Position numbers and translations under genes: made by a program. A model generated the notes under the pieces. It had not been told where the DNA came from. It searched no databases and worked only from the letters and a program-made list of their open reading frames with translations. This document shows, one piece after another, positions 36,201 through 44,389 of a DNA stretch of 64,000 nt (position 1 is the stretch's first letter; the number at the start of each line of letters is the position of its first letter). Location: contig DATGXG010000014.1 of NCBI GenBank assembly GCA_035299085.1, positions 108,978 to 172,977 of the forward strand, written 5' to 3'. This DNA comes from Bacteroidales bacterium (GTDB lineage Bacteria; Bacteroidota; Bacteroidia; Bacteroidales; UBA10428).

Positions 36201-36343
36201 ATGGGTGCTCCGTTTTTGGGAGCATCACCGTGATCACTCGAAATATCCGGTGCTGCAAACCAGAACAGGTTGTCGGTCTGCGCCTGAGACAGGAGCGTTA
36301 AAGTTAGAAAACATACTGATATGATCAGTTTCCTCAGAACCAT
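30293..36343 (-). CDS. Giant PKD-repeat T9SS protein, gliding-type C-terminus
   Basis: 2016 residues. Signal peptide MVLRKLIISVCFLTLTLLSQA is followed by an ~480-residue region resembling IgGFc-binding N-terminal domains (NTRIVVYPND, GERMFITSTQPNTQIYIDN, KPVYLNHVTGFGGELGG). About fifteen PKD-like modules then follow, recognisable as W-x-FGDG-type strands (FNWKFGDGDSF, FSWDFGDGRTSN, WYWDFGDGSSSA, FEWDFGDNTDKS). Many start with a G/N-C-S/x-P-L motif and end with a second Cys. The last ~95 residues (LEFPNAITIIPDNPAEEN ... YKLEIYNRWGELIFES ... DVYVWRVTATF) are the gliding motility-associated, type B T9SS sorting domain. Likely a long surface adhesin fibre; the following PorP/SprF-like gene probably aids secretion. 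Confidence 0.92.
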   Translation of the reverse strand: MVLRKLIISVCFLTLTLLSQAQTDNLFWFAAPDISSDHGDAPKNGAPIYLHVTAVLPTTVTISQPANPLFTPITFNLDELEHRTVQLDAIMGIDQIENYPQALPLTPANTQKKAFKITSSPGDITVYYELDNYYNRDIFPLKGRNALGTRFYASTQNYFPNGNYAGTAWSGFVVAATENNTRIVVYPNDSWLYFAYTPGDSIVLNLNAGETFAFRAASTAANRHINGIPVKSDKNIVITVYDDSMRKKNSHTSDCTKNLSYDTFGDQIIPTNLIGHEYIVMKGQVMVSTGTDCPSDGGERMFITSTQPNTQIYIDNVLVTTLASAGQVFNYQIDNPTVHVYASKPVYLNHVTGFGGELGGAVLPTIDGCTGSYNVTFTRTPNTNDAFFINLMARNDTVKGSPTKNKSIESFSIFSGGSSTDIPASYFDYILDSTWIVLKKTAEVNAFITGKILPGNEARVSNSVARFHLGIINGGSTTGCKYGYFSDYKSDFVNAGIGGANATKLKTYCSVDPIHLVASGGKKYKWYAETNPTDTLRLSSTSVPDPYFSPETSGFFRFGVHVLRECFGDTVLHVGVYVIPGPVAMFEVETVEGCSPFKATITNLSDTNKAVQNYWNFDTRYSATVKQSTLTNPFTYTFPENLTDSIQRYTIRLTVKGDFNMCPNSEEKIIKIKPSLKAGYTIDTNLGCSPLEVHFNDTSIGYIDTLNTYWDFGTYQQTYRPNTHYLFYNNKLTDTQIMTKLVAVSKFGCIDTAKIPITVHPFVKANFGLTNLSGCSPFSTDINPLGSTGVQTYHWSIRDEDGIIMDSAFTRNNVNTFTFNHNDATQPNPDTLYVGMYGTNSYNCADTAITKRLIIYPEVHAIFSASEDKVCDSTEIDFTNHSVGYNLLHEWNLGDGAFMVDTTGNAFSHYYFNRTSTARDCPVTLIATSDYFCADTTHDTIAVYPFIKANFAIDYSNNCSPLNVQFTNTSKGGNDFNWKFGDGDSFHTALPSGMTHIYENNSDNDTTFFIHLRAQNSYGCADSLERSVFLFPRVVADFGFTSPNEGCNPLNVIFDNNSRGQNLDFIWDFGDKTYSTSQNPPPRVYKNSTAKDTTYFVNLTVMNLAGCDSSVTKTVKVYSKVTADYSIERVDSCSPFRIKVDNFSSGGITDYIWKYTAQDSLTLHTNADPVIPVYHNKGLVPLTYPFVLRTRNSHGCTAQKSDIITVFPEMHANFHPGKISGCEPLKVDLVNNSNLIEGTTFSWDFGDGRTSNLTSPVNHIFNNLTNITAPHTIRLQATTQYGCFDDTTITVQVYPYIYAKFSIDKPAICSDEPFAIDRNSSAGAINHYYWNYGDGTGNHEKTDAVFNHTYNNPGTTDLNPHITLTVTNAQGCDTSWTETIPVHPQAVAAFNVDNSEACYPLDSKFSNLSQPAIPMTWYWDFGDGSSSAAKSPVHNYKNFSRTDDKVFTVKLTSTTTFGCDSTISKTVRIHPKPFADFNFPKAVDCPPFAVQFTNSSLGNSLTYNWNFENGHTSTEKDPSQTFYNTGSSIAQNDVTLRVNTAFNCSDTVTKPVQIYPEVQVDFNASEWSGCSPMQINFDGTATNENEYYWYVDGKVFSNYEDPSYRFTNESSSDKTYDIRFYAVSINGCFDDTVKHLTLYPKPLAEFLPDPQAQDFDTRDDITDVTLNNQTNNQAAWNYKWTYGDGNTSTENKASFIKKYMIWGDINNENRIPVTLVATNNNHPECSDTIMHYVIIKPPLPKVEIGADVSGCMPLTVNFSATTKYIYPDSYHWDFGYNGVTSDESNPDAFEFDTAGMYIVRLSVRGDGGTNWDYKTIQVYPKPVINFDFDPKYAWLSSQTEPGTPIKFFNNTYNAEIFEWDFGDNTDKSFEKQPQHEYKKAGEFYPELRAENENGCFDVLKSDVPVIIEGHGFLEFPNAITIIPDNPAEENYDPNEPPTSHNLFRPLNQGVRRYKLEIYNRWGELIFESTDVNKGWNGFIKGQPVKQDVYVWRVTATFTNGQPYVAAGDVTVLVTQP

Positions 36344-36485
36344 GGTTTAGCGGTTTAGTTGCTTTGTTTTCAAAAGGTTGCCTTATCATGCCTTTGCCCA
36401 CGGCATGCTACATACGGTATAACCTTTGGTGGATATATACGTAAAATTGAACCGTAAAGTTATTACCATCATTCAACCCAATTCC
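36344..36485. other. Divergent promoter region
   Basis: About 140 bases between two divergent surface-protein genes. It must contain both promoters, but no clear Bacteroidota -7/-33 pair stands out. A GCATGCC / GGCATGC inverted repeat lies near 36389-36409. Confidence 0.35.
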
Positions 36486-39400
36486 ATGAAACGACTGTCT
36501 TTTAGTATATTATGCCAGCTTATATTTGTTGTATTGGTAGAGGCACAAACCGATACGATACGTTATTTCCAGTCGTATTTTGAAACGTCAGCTGACAGGG
36601 CACAATGGACTAATGAGCCATCTGATCCCAACAAAAACTGGATTTTTAATTCTAAAGGCGGATATATTGATGAAGGATTGAATTACAATCCCGATGCCGC
36701 TTACCAGGGCACCTACAATGCTTTTCATATCTGGAGTGATTTTCAGGATGATGTTCGGAAAATCGTTACCATACCTATAGACCTGAGCGATTCTAAAAGA
36801 CCGGAATTGTCATTCGCTCATGCCATGTACAGATCAATTGCAGGAAATAATACATTGAAAGTTCTTTTTAAAGCCGGTACATCTGCTCCATGGGATACCA
36901 TTGTTGTTTACAGTGCAGGAATAGATGAATGGACAATTCACACTATAAACATTAAGGATTATGGCACTAAATACCTTTGCAAAAATTTCCAGCTGGCTTT
37001 CTTAAGTATGGCACATGGTGAATTTGGTGTATGTATTGATAAAGTCCGGATTGAAGAAAGGGATATAATTAAGCGATATGTGAAATCATTTAGTGTAAAA
37101 CATGTTCCCCAAAGTCCTATTCCTTCGGGTGCCTCTGATATTCCGGTAATGCGCATTGATATCCAGGTTGTGGGTAACACCGATCCCTTGTTACTGAATT
37201 CTATGGTTATCCATTCATTGAGTTCAAACGACAGTCTTTTTGCATCCAGCGGATTTGAACTGGTTGCCACACACGACAGCAGTTACAGAACGGTATCAAA
37301 GGGCGTTTCTTTAAGGATTGGTTCCCCGGTTAGCATATCAAACGGAACGGTAAATTTCAGTGGTTTGAATTACAATCTTTCCACAGGCTATAATGCCATA
37401 TGGGTTATTGCTGATATAAAAAAAACAGCCCCGCATAACAGCATTGCCGACTTTAAAATCAATGCAGGCAATGTGAGCGTTGGTACTGGCACTTACCCTG
37501 CTGCTAATGAATCACCGTCAGGAGTTAACATGATTGAGCAGTCGGTTTTCTTTGATAGTTTTGAGGGAACCACTGCATGGACACTTGAGAGTGACTTTGA
37601 GGCTGCTGTTCCGAAAGGTTATTCAGCTTTTATCACTAAGGATCCGGATTATGCTTATTCAGGAACTAAGGTTATGGGTACCGATCTTACAGTGGATGGT
37701 AAATACCGGTTCAATATTACGCAGGCAAATGCCTATTATGCCACAACACCGGCTATCAATCTTCAGTATTATACCGGTGTCAAACTTAGCTTTAAAAAAT
37801 GGATTGCTTTTGAAGGAAACGATCATGGTGTAATAGAAGTGAGCAATGACAACGGGGCAACCTGGAATGTAATATGGGACAGCAAAACCGATGCACTAAC
37901 ACCCGATAATGACTGGACCGGTTATGTGAACAGTGAAGCATTCAACGCCCTGGCTGCACATAAGCCGGCTGTGAAAATCAGGTTTGGCGTGATTTATTCT
38001 GATGCCAATTTTGCCTATGCGGGCTTCAACATCGATAATTTTGCGGTTACAGGAAACTATCTGACAAATGATTTGGGAATAACGGCTATTGAAGCGCCTG
38101 TTGACGATTGCCACAACCCGGGCATGGATTCGGTGATCGTTGAAGTTCAGAATTATGCCGACAGGGCATCGGGGACTAACATTCCGGTTTTTTTTTCAAT
38201 AGACGGCAGTGAAAGTAAGAGGGTTACGGAATACATTCCGGGCCCGGTTCCAAAGGACGGCACAATACGTTATAAATTTGCGCATACAGCGAATTTCCCT
38301 AATCCGGGAAGCTACAGCTCGTTTGTAGTAAAAGTACAGGCCCCCGGTGACCAGGATGCTTCAAACGATTTAAAAAACGCTTCGGTTTTCATTCAGAAAA
38401 GTGTTACACCACCTGAATATGAAACATTTGAGACGGGTGGAGGATATTGGAAATCGTATGGATCTGACCCACGGTGGCTTTGTAAAGTTCCCGAAGGGAG
38501 TATTCCGGCAGAATACAATAAAAGCTGGATATCTTCCCCGTATGGAAATTACCTGACAAGTGATACGGCTTACCTGCAAAGTTCATGTTATAACCTGATT
38601 TCAAATGATCAGATGATCATGGAATTCAAACTGTGGATGGATTCAGAATCAGAGAAAGACGGCGCATCAGTGGAATACAGCAGCGATGGCATATCCTGGA
38701 ATCTTCTGCCTGCTCATGCTTATCCGTGGAAATGGAACTGGTACGACGGTGATGTGACTGCTCTTGGAACAAAAGGTTGGTCGGGTATCAATTCACAGGG
38801 ATGGAAAACAGTAAAACAGGTGATTCCTTCATCATTGCTTGAAGAGCCGAAGGTCAGGTTTCGAATAAAATGGGCATCGGATGAAGAAAACACGTTCAGG
38901 GGAATGGCACTGGATGAGTTCAGAATATATGCGGCTCCAACCGATATCGGTATTTCAGTTATTGATTCATTCGGAAACAAATGCCAGGGTATCAATCCGG
39001 ATAAAGTAATGGTATTGATTCAGAATAAGGGAATAAACGCCCTTAAGCAAAATGATCAGATTATTGTCGGTTTTGACTTCCAGGGCCGGCATTTGGAAAC
39101 CGATACATTCAGGCTGAATGCGGACCTGTTACCGGGATATGCCGTAAAGCATACTTTCAGTAATGAGGTAGATGTTACAGAACCCGGAAATTACAATATC
39201 ACTGCCTACACATTGAGTGAAGCCAACCCCTGGTTTTACCTGACTAACAACGATACGCTTTCTCTTGATTTTACAGTGTTTCCGGCACCTTTCACAAGCT
39301 TAACAGATACCATTCAGACACATTTACCGGATACGGTGATCCTGAAAACTGTTTATAATGCAGATTATGATTACTGGTGGAACGGTGCGTCCGGAACCAA

Positions 39401-41414
39401 CACCTATCATGTTTCGGATGACGGCTGGCAGCACCTGAAAGTAACGGCTTCAAGGGGAAATGGTTGTTCTGCCTATGATTCAACCAATGTAGAGCTTCTT
39501 TTTTATGATGTCGGGGCAATGTCATTCATTCATCCTGCTGATAACTGCGGATTTACAAAGCATGAATATGCTGTGGTGCAGGTGAAGAATTACGGAACCG
39601 ACAGCATAGCAGCAGGCCAGAAGATCACCGTGTCATTCAGGATGAATTCGGAACCGGTTGTCTCAGATACCCTCAAACTTGAACAGACTTTACATTCAGG
39701 TAAAGCGGTTGATTTCAGGTTTACAAAGGGTCCGGTTGATCTTTCAGAAAAAGGTGATTACAGTTTCACTGCCTATACAACTTATGGAGGCGATACAATC
39801 ACTCTGAATGATACGGTAACAAAAACAGTGGCCATACTTGGCCGTCCGGTTGTGAGTCTGGGACCGGATCTTACTGTAGTGGCCCTGTCACACACTTTTG
39901 ATGCGGGAGCGGGCTTCACCGGCTATTCATGGGATAACGGAACAACCTTACAAACCCGCCAGGTAACTGAAAGCGGTTCGTATTGGGTGCGGGTAACCGA
40001 TGAGAATTTGTGCGATAATTCTGATACCGCCTATGTGCGGCTTAAGATCCGCGATGTAAGGCCGGATGGGTTCACCAGTCCCGTTTCAGATTGTCATTTT
40101 GCCACCAACGTTCCGGTTACAATGCGTTACATTAATTCCGGTACGGATACAGTTCCTTCAGGCAGTAAGATTATTGTAAGTTATTGTTTCAACGGTGGAA
40201 GCCGCGTAGCCGATACAGTTACTCTTTCTTCACAGCTTATACCCGGAGCATCAGGTGCATTTGCTTTCGAAGGAGGAGTGGACCTGAATACAACAGGAGA
40301 TTTTGACTTTCAGGCGTCCACGGTCACAACAGGTGACTTGCGTTCGAACAATGATACGCTGGAAACCACGGTATATCGGTATAACAGGCCGGTTGTCGAT
40401 TTCGGACTGGCGTCGACCGAATACATTGAGGATATCAGCATTGATCTGGAAGCCGGAGTTTCACCATATTACAGCTACCAGTGGCAGGATACGGTTACAA
40501 CCCATAATTATCATGTGGTAAAGGACGGCCTATACTGGGTTAAAGCCACGGATAACCGAACCATGTGTTACGACAGGGATTCAGTCCGTATCTTCCTTAT
40601 TTACGGTGATGTGGGCGTAACATGGACGGACATGCCGGCAGAAGGATGTACGGGTGATTTCAGCCAGGTAAAAGTAAAAATTACCAACCTGGGTCCTTCT
40701 TCAATCGGTAGCAATGCTCCCATTTATGTCGCCTGTGATATAAACGGCACAAGGGCGCTGATAGATACCCTTACCCGCTCAGGTAGTTTTAATCCGGGCG
40801 CTGTCTTACAGTTACAGCTTACGGAAACAATTTCAGTCGGGCAGCAGGGATCAAGCACCATTGCCTTTTATACGCTGTTCGGCGAAGACAAAAAACATGA
40901 AAACGATACACTGGTCATGACATTTGATGCACTGCCTGCTCCTGTAATCGACTTTGGTGAAGAGAACGGAAACCTCACAGTCGGAAGTTTCCCTTATGTG
41001 CTTGATGCCGGTGCCGGCAATAAGGCATACCTGTGGCAGGACAATTCAGCAGAACAAACATTTGAAGTGAATGCAATTGGTTCATATACAGTAACTGTGA
41101 CTGCGCTAAACGACTGCCAGGCAACGAAGACAGTACAGGTTAAATTACAATCGCCTGTAAACGGACAGGAAGCCGATGCCGGATTCATTGTTTATCCGAA
41201 CCCTGGTGACGGATTGTTCAGGATTAAGATGGATAATGCAGGTGAATGTACAGTAAGAGTATACAGCAACCAGGGCGAACTGGTGTATATAAAGGAATTC
41301 AGTGAGGAAGATCGGGATCATGAGATGGATGTAAGGCATCTTGCCAGGGGAATCTATCACCTTGTAATACAAAGCGGAGGAGGAATGTTTACAGGTAAAA
41401 TCGTCATCCAGTAA
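36486..41414 (+). CDS. Large T9SS cargo protein with adhesin and CARDB-like domains
   Basis: About 1642 residues from the ATG at 36486, chosen because it opens signal peptide MKRLSFSILCQLIFVVLVEAQ. The N-terminal third has two jelly-roll modules of the cleaved-adhesin/MAM type (FQSYFETSADRAQWTNEPSDPNKNWIFNSKGG, and DSFEGTTAWTLESDFEAAVPKGYSAF), then a third near residue 640. About five repeats resembling CARDB adhesion modules follow, each with D-C near the start, a VxVxNxG strand and DTLTL, alternating with short (W)DNGTTLQTRQVTESGSYWVRVTD segments. The tail (FIVYPNPGDGLFRIKM ... ARGIYHLVIQSGGGMFTGKIVIQ) is a type A T9SS sorting domain. Probably a surface adhesin; ligand unknown. Confidence 0.88.
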   Translation: MKRLSFSILCQLIFVVLVEAQTDTIRYFQSYFETSADRAQWTNEPSDPNKNWIFNSKGGYIDEGLNYNPDAAYQGTYNAFHIWSDFQDDVRKIVTIPIDLSDSKRPELSFAHAMYRSIAGNNTLKVLFKAGTSAPWDTIVVYSAGIDEWTIHTINIKDYGTKYLCKNFQLAFLSMAHGEFGVCIDKVRIEERDIIKRYVKSFSVKHVPQSPIPSGASDIPVMRIDIQVVGNTDPLLLNSMVIHSLSSNDSLFASSGFELVATHDSSYRTVSKGVSLRIGSPVSISNGTVNFSGLNYNLSTGYNAIWVIADIKKTAPHNSIADFKINAGNVSVGTGTYPAANESPSGVNMIEQSVFFDSFEGTTAWTLESDFEAAVPKGYSAFITKDPDYAYSGTKVMGTDLTVDGKYRFNITQANAYYATTPAINLQYYTGVKLSFKKWIAFEGNDHGVIEVSNDNGATWNVIWDSKTDALTPDNDWTGYVNSEAFNALAAHKPAVKIRFGVIYSDANFAYAGFNIDNFAVTGNYLTNDLGITAIEAPVDDCHNPGMDSVIVEVQNYADRASGTNIPVFFSIDGSESKRVTEYIPGPVPKDGTIRYKFAHTANFPNPGSYSSFVVKVQAPGDQDASNDLKNASVFIQKSVTPPEYETFETGGGYWKSYGSDPRWLCKVPEGSIPAEYNKSWISSPYGNYLTSDTAYLQSSCYNLISNDQMIMEFKLWMDSESEKDGASVEYSSDGISWNLLPAHAYPWKWNWYDGDVTALGTKGWSGINSQGWKTVKQVIPSSLLEEPKVRFRIKWASDEENTFRGMALDEFRIYAAPTDIGISVIDSFGNKCQGINPDKVMVLIQNKGINALKQNDQIIVGFDFQGRHLETDTFRLNADLLPGYAVKHTFSNEVDVTEPGNYNITAYTLSEANPWFYLTNNDTLSLDFTVFPAPFTSLTDTIQTHLPDTVILKTVYNADYDYWWNGASGTNTYHVSDDGWQHLKVTASRGNGCSAYDSTNVELLFYDVGAMSFIHPADNCGFTKHEYAVVQVKNYGTDSIAAGQKITVSFRMNSEPVVSDTLKLEQTLHSGKAVDFRFTKGPVDLSEKGDYSFTAYTTYGGDTITLNDTVTKTVAILGRPVVSLGPDLTVVALSHTFDAGAGFTGYSWDNGTTLQTRQVTESGSYWVRVTDENLCDNSDTAYVRLKIRDVRPDGFTSPVSDCHFATNVPVTMRYINSGTDTVPSGSKIIVSYCFNGGSRVADTVTLSSQLIPGASGAFAFEGGVDLNTTGDFDFQASTVTTGDLRSNNDTLETTVYRYNRPVVDFGLASTEYIEDISIDLEAGVSPYYSYQWQDTVTTHNYHVVKDGLYWVKATDNRTMCYDRDSVRIFLIYGDVGVTWTDMPAEGCTGDFSQVKVKITNLGPSSIGSNAPIYVACDINGTRALIDTLTRSGSFNPGAVLQLQLTETISVGQQGSSTIAFYTLFGEDKKHENDTLVMTFDALPAPVIDFGEENGNLTVGSFPYVLDAGAGNKAYLWQDNSAEQTFEVNAIGSYTVTVTALNDCQATKTVQVKLQSPVNGQEADAGFIVYPNPGDGLFRIKMDNAGECTVRVYSNQGELVYIKEFSEEDRDHEMDVRHLARGIYHLVIQSGGGMFTGKIVIQ

Positions 41415-41474
41415 TTGATTTACGATTTAGAGATTTACGATTGACGATTCGGCTACAAGTAAACATTTTTGGAA

Positions 41475-41531
41475 GCAGGCCGGAGCCTGCATAGATAGTC
41501 CGACTCAGGCAAAGCCTGAGCCGAGCGTCGC
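41475..41531. repeat. Two-hairpin repeat, second copy
   Basis: GCAGGC, loop CGGA, GCCTGC (41475-41490), then TCAGGC, loop AAA, GCCTGA (41505-41519). The arrangement and spacer (GCATAG, CGAC, GCCGA) match the element at 9358-9412. Confidence 0.65.
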
Positions 41532-41582
41532 GAAATCACTGGCAACCAGTCACCAGTCGCTAGTCACCAATCACTAATTACA

Positions 41583-41681
41583 ATGCTAGGCGAAGTTTTC
41601 AACTTCGTCTGAACGGAACTTCAATACTATTTAATTAACTATCAGTTACGTAAAGACGAAGTCACAGACTTCGCCTAGCAT
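41583..41681. repeat. MITE-like inverted repeat
   Basis: ATGCTAGGCGAAGT (41583-41596) and ACTTCGCCTAGCAT (41668-41681) are perfect 14-bp inverted ends of a ~99-bp element. An inner pair (AACTTCGTCT / AGACGAAGT) extends the stem. No coding sequence. Possibly a miniature mobile element; only one copy in the window. Confidence 0.7.
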
Positions 41682-41943
41682 AACCGAACATCTTGAACCT
41701 GGTGTCAACCAGTCACCAGTTCACCAATCACCAGTCACCAATCACCAGTCACCAATCACCAGTCGCCAGTCACCAATCACCAGTCACCAATCACTAATCA
41801 CTAATTACTCAAAATCAATTCATATTTATTCAGAAATGATATATCTCATGTCTGCAAAGGCAATCGTATGATAATTGTCCTGTTTTCCGCATCGGTTTCA
41901 TTGTATTTTAGCCCTGTTTTCATTATAAAAATACGACGCTGCG

Positions 41944-42855
41944 ATGTTCAACAGATGGATTGTTAAGTTGCTCGATTTCTTTCCGAAAGATCTTGTGTGG
42001 GTTTTCAGCAAAAGATACATTGCCGGAAAAGAATTAAAAAATGCGATTGAAGTAACAAAGAATCTGAATAAACAGAAAATTAAGGCTACTATGGACTTAC
42101 TGGGTGAATTCCAGACCCGTGATGAGATGGTGGCCTATTATAAAGAGGAATATATGAGGCTGATTGATGAATCAGCTGCAAAAAATCTCGATAACTCCTT
42201 CTCGGTAAAGCCTACCATGTTCAGCCTGTTATCCAATGAAGAGCAATGCTTTGGCCATATCCGTGATATCGTTTCAAAGGCTGCTTCTTATGGAAGGTTT
42301 GTGAGGATCGACATGGAAGACACCCAGTGTACCGACAGGGAACTGGCAATGTACAAGAGGTTGCTCAATGAGTTTCCGGGTCACGTGGGTATTGTGCTCC
42401 AGGCTTACCTGAAGCGGACCATGAGCGACCTGAAAGACCTGAAAGAATTTGACAACGGACGCGGACTGATCAACATAAGGATCTGCAAAGGCATTTATAA
42501 TGAGCCGGCTGAACTGGCGTTCAAAAATAAAGGCGAAATTAACCGCAACTATCTTGAAGATCTGGATTACATGCTGAGCAATAATATGTATGCAGCCATT
42601 GCCACGCATGACAAAAAACTTATAACTGCCGCCCTGTCGATGATCAGTGAGAAAAAAATAGATAGGTCAAAATATGAATTTCAGATGCTTTACGGTGTAA
42701 CTCCTGACCTGCGCAGGTCGGTTGTTGAAAAGGGACATACCATGCGTGTGTACGTACCTTACGGGAAGGACTGGTATAATTATAGCACGAGAAGGTTGAG
42801 GGAAAACCCGCAAATGGTTTCCCATATTATCAAAGCGCTTGTTGTAAGAGGCTAA
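41944..42855 (+). CDS. Proline dehydrogenase
   Basis: 303 residues of the single-domain, FAD-dependent proline dehydrogenase family, which oxidises proline to 1-pyrroline-5-carboxylate. Visible motifs are VRIDMEDTQCTDRELAMYKRLL, VGIVLQAYLKRTMSDLKDL, INIRICKGIYNEPAELAF, YAAIATHDKKLI, EFQMLYGVTPDLRRSV and the closing MRVYVPYGKDWYNYSTRRLRENPQM. These carry the flavin- and substrate-binding residues of the barrel (K in RICKG, RRL at the end). It acts with the P5C dehydrogenase at 24.7 kb. Its stop overlaps by 4 bases the stop of the convergent periplasmic protein gene. Confidence 0.95.
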   Translation: MFNRWIVKLLDFFPKDLVWVFSKRYIAGKELKNAIEVTKNLNKQKIKATMDLLGEFQTRDEMVAYYKEEYMRLIDESAAKNLDNSFSVKPTMFSLLSNEEQCFGHIRDIVSKAASYGRFVRIDMEDTQCTDRELAMYKRLLNEFPGHVGIVLQAYLKRTMSDLKDLKEFDNGRGLINIRICKGIYNEPAELAFKNKGEINRNYLEDLDYMLSNNMYAAIATHDKKLITAALSMISEKKIDRSKYEFQMLYGVTPDLRRSVVEKGHTMRVYVPYGKDWYNYSTRRLRENPQMVSHIIKALVVRG

Positions 42856-43322
42856 TTCCGGGGATTGCCAACAATTACTTTATTCTGTCTCAGGTTCTCA
42901 AGAAGCCATTTCTTGAAATCGAGTTCAACCTGGTAGATCTGCATTACCTTTTTTGCAGGTAGAAACTCCCTGAATTTTGATGTGTACGATTCCAGCAATT
43001 CTGTCTCCTGTTTCTGAAATGCAACATACTTCTGAATAAGGTCAGAAGCTTCCTTTTCATTCATATTAGCCTGGTTCGATTCGAAATATTGCATCAGCGT
43101 GTTCCTGTCCTTTGTGATTTTATCCCGCCTGTTCTGATAATCATTATATATGGGCCAGAATTTAGCCGACTCCGCAGCAGTTAGCTGCAACTTGTCGTTG
43201 AAAAAGGCCATTTTTTGCTGCTGCAGGGTTTCCGGCTTTTTTGTCGCCGGGTTTTGACTATATGTGTCAGTGCAAATCCACGTAAAGGCCAGTAAAATTA
43301 GTATGTAGAGGTGTTTTGTCAT
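42852..43322 (-). CDS. Periplasmic Spy/LTXXQ-like sensor protein of ECF cluster
   Basis: 156 residues with signal peptide MTKHLYILILLAFTWICTDTYSQ. The mature part is helical and charged, with LQLTAAESAKFWPIYNDYQNRRDKITKDRN, a pattern of the LTxxE/LTXXQ type seen in Spy/CpxP-like proteins and in Bacteroidota proteins annotated as sensors of ECF sigma factors. It is third in a row on the minus strand after the ECF sigma factor and the anti-sigma-like membrane protein (18-base gap), so it is probably the periplasmic member of that pathway. No cofactor site is visible. Confidence 0.75.
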   Translation of the reverse strand: MTKHLYILILLAFTWICTDTYSQNPATKKPETLQQQKMAFFNDKLQLTAAESAKFWPIYNDYQNRRDKITKDRNTLMQYFESNQANMNEKEASDLIQKYVAFQKQETELLESYTSKFREFLPAKKVMQIYQVELDFKKWLLENLRQNKVIVGNPRN

Positions 43323-43340
43323 AACCGGGTGGGTATAATA

Positions 43341-43763
43341 TTATAATTCATTCAGTAACTCATTTACATCCGAATTGTCATTCAGGTAATCCATGGCCTC
43401 ATCTGCTTTTACAGATGAATTTAATACTTCAGGCTCCATTACATCCAAAATAGTCTGTTCGTTTATCGAATATAATTCATTTTCAACCATAACGGAAATC
43501 TGGGCATGAAGATCGGATCGAGCTGACTGTTGCCTCAGGCCGATTATCCATCTTCCTCCTAAAAGTGCCATAATCAAAAGAACGGCAGCTGCAGCATACG
43601 TTTTCCATGGAACCAGCTTCTTCACTTTTGGCTGGTTGCTTTCTTCCCTGATTTTTTCACTCAACCGGGCCTGGAAGTCGCTAAAATACTGATCAGGTAC
43701 TTTGAAAGGATTATCCTTTTTTATACCTGACAATGATTTCCCTATTTTTTCCGAATGCTCCAT
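43341..43763 (-). CDS. Single-pass membrane protein, possible anti-sigma factor
   Basis: 140 residues. A cytoplasmic-type N-terminal part (DNPFKVPDQYFSDFQARLSEKIREESNQPKVKKLVPWK) precedes one membrane helix (TYAAAAVLLIMALLGGRWIIGL) and a ~70-residue acidic, presumably periplasmic tail ending NDNSDVNELLNEL. The gene sits 45 bases downstream of the ECF sigma gene and upstream of a periplasmic sensor-like gene. Size, topology and position suggest an anti-sigma factor, but no ZAS or FecR signature is seen, so the role is inferred from context. Confidence 0.6.
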   Translation of the reverse strand: MEHSEKIGKSLSGIKKDNPFKVPDQYFSDFQARLSEKIREESNQPKVKKLVPWKTYAAAAVLLIMALLGGRWIIGLRQQSARSDLHAQISVMVENELYSINEQTILDVMEPEVLNSSVKADEAMDYLNDNSDVNELLNEL

Positions 43764-43808
43764 TGCGTTCTGACGGCTGATATTTTGACTATTAAAAGTA
43801 TAAAAGGT

Positions 43809-44369
43809 TTAATCTTCAGTGATCAATTTTTCTATTTTTTTTACGGCATGGTGATACGATGCTTTCAGGGCGCCCACCGATGTTTCCAAAATTTCAGCCA
43901 TTTCTTCATATTTCATTTCATCGAAATATTTCATGTTGAAGACCACCCGCTGTTTTTCAGGCAGGGTAAGAATGGCTTTCTGAAGCTTGAGTTGCAACGC
44001 ATCGCCGTTAAACCAGGGATCGTTCTCAAGTGAATTGGTCAGTTGTTTTTCAACGTCCACAAGAGGCAGCAAAAAGCGCCGTTTGCGATTATTCAGGAAT
44101 GATAGAGCCTCATTGGTTGCAATCCTGTATAACCAGGTATAGAGGCTGGCGTCTTCGCGGAAGCTCTCAAGTGCGTTCCACACTTTAATAAATGTATTCT
44201 GTAGTACATCATCCGAATCTTCATGGCTGATCACAAGCTTCCGGATATGCCAGTACATCTTTTCTTTATATTTTCTGACGATGAGGTTAAAAGCGGTTTC
44301 TTTCTTTCCAGGCATCCTGAAAAGTTCCATTAACTCCCTGTCGCTGTAATTTGCCTGTGATTCGGCCAT
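43809..44369 (-). CDS. ECF-type RNA polymerase sigma factor
   Basis: 186 residues, the usual ECF size, with only regions 2 and 4. Region 2 reads AFNLIVRKYKEKMYWHIRKLVISHEDSDDVLQNTFIKVWNALESFREDASLYTWLYRIATNEALSFL. Region 4 is LQKAILTLPEKQRVVFNMKYFDEMKYEEMAEILETSVGALKASYHHAVKKIEKLI, a typical helix-turn-helix. It probably directs transcription of a small stress or envelope regulon together with the two downstream genes. A vWA-domain protein gene lies 20 bases upstream on the same strand, perhaps in the same transcript. Target promoters are unknown. Confidence 0.95.
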   Translation of the reverse strand: MAESQANYSDRELMELFRMPGKKETAFNLIVRKYKEKMYWHIRKLVISHEDSDDVLQNTFIKVWNALESFREDASLYTWLYRIATNEALSFLNNRKRRFLLPLVDVEKQLTNSLENDPWFNGDALQLKLQKAILTLPEKQRVVFNMKYFDEMKYEEMAEILETSVGALKASYHHAVKKIEKLITED

Positions 44370-44389
44370 TTGACTGATGCCGGTATGAA

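Larger units (their letters stand above)
41415..41943. repeat. Repeat-filled intergenic region
   Basis: No gene. Contents: TTTACGA units at 41420-41448; a two-hairpin element (41475-41531); TCACCAG/TCACCAA arrays (41541-41580 and 41705-41807, ~7-bp period); and a separate MITE-like palindrome (41583-41681). The last ~130 bases before the proline dehydrogenase are unique and may hold its promoter. Confidence 0.7.

Noticed and set aside
41541..41807. Possible origin or CRISPR-like repeats (TCACCAG)
   Set aside because: Pure short tandem units without spacers, DnaA boxes or a dnaA/rep gene nearby.
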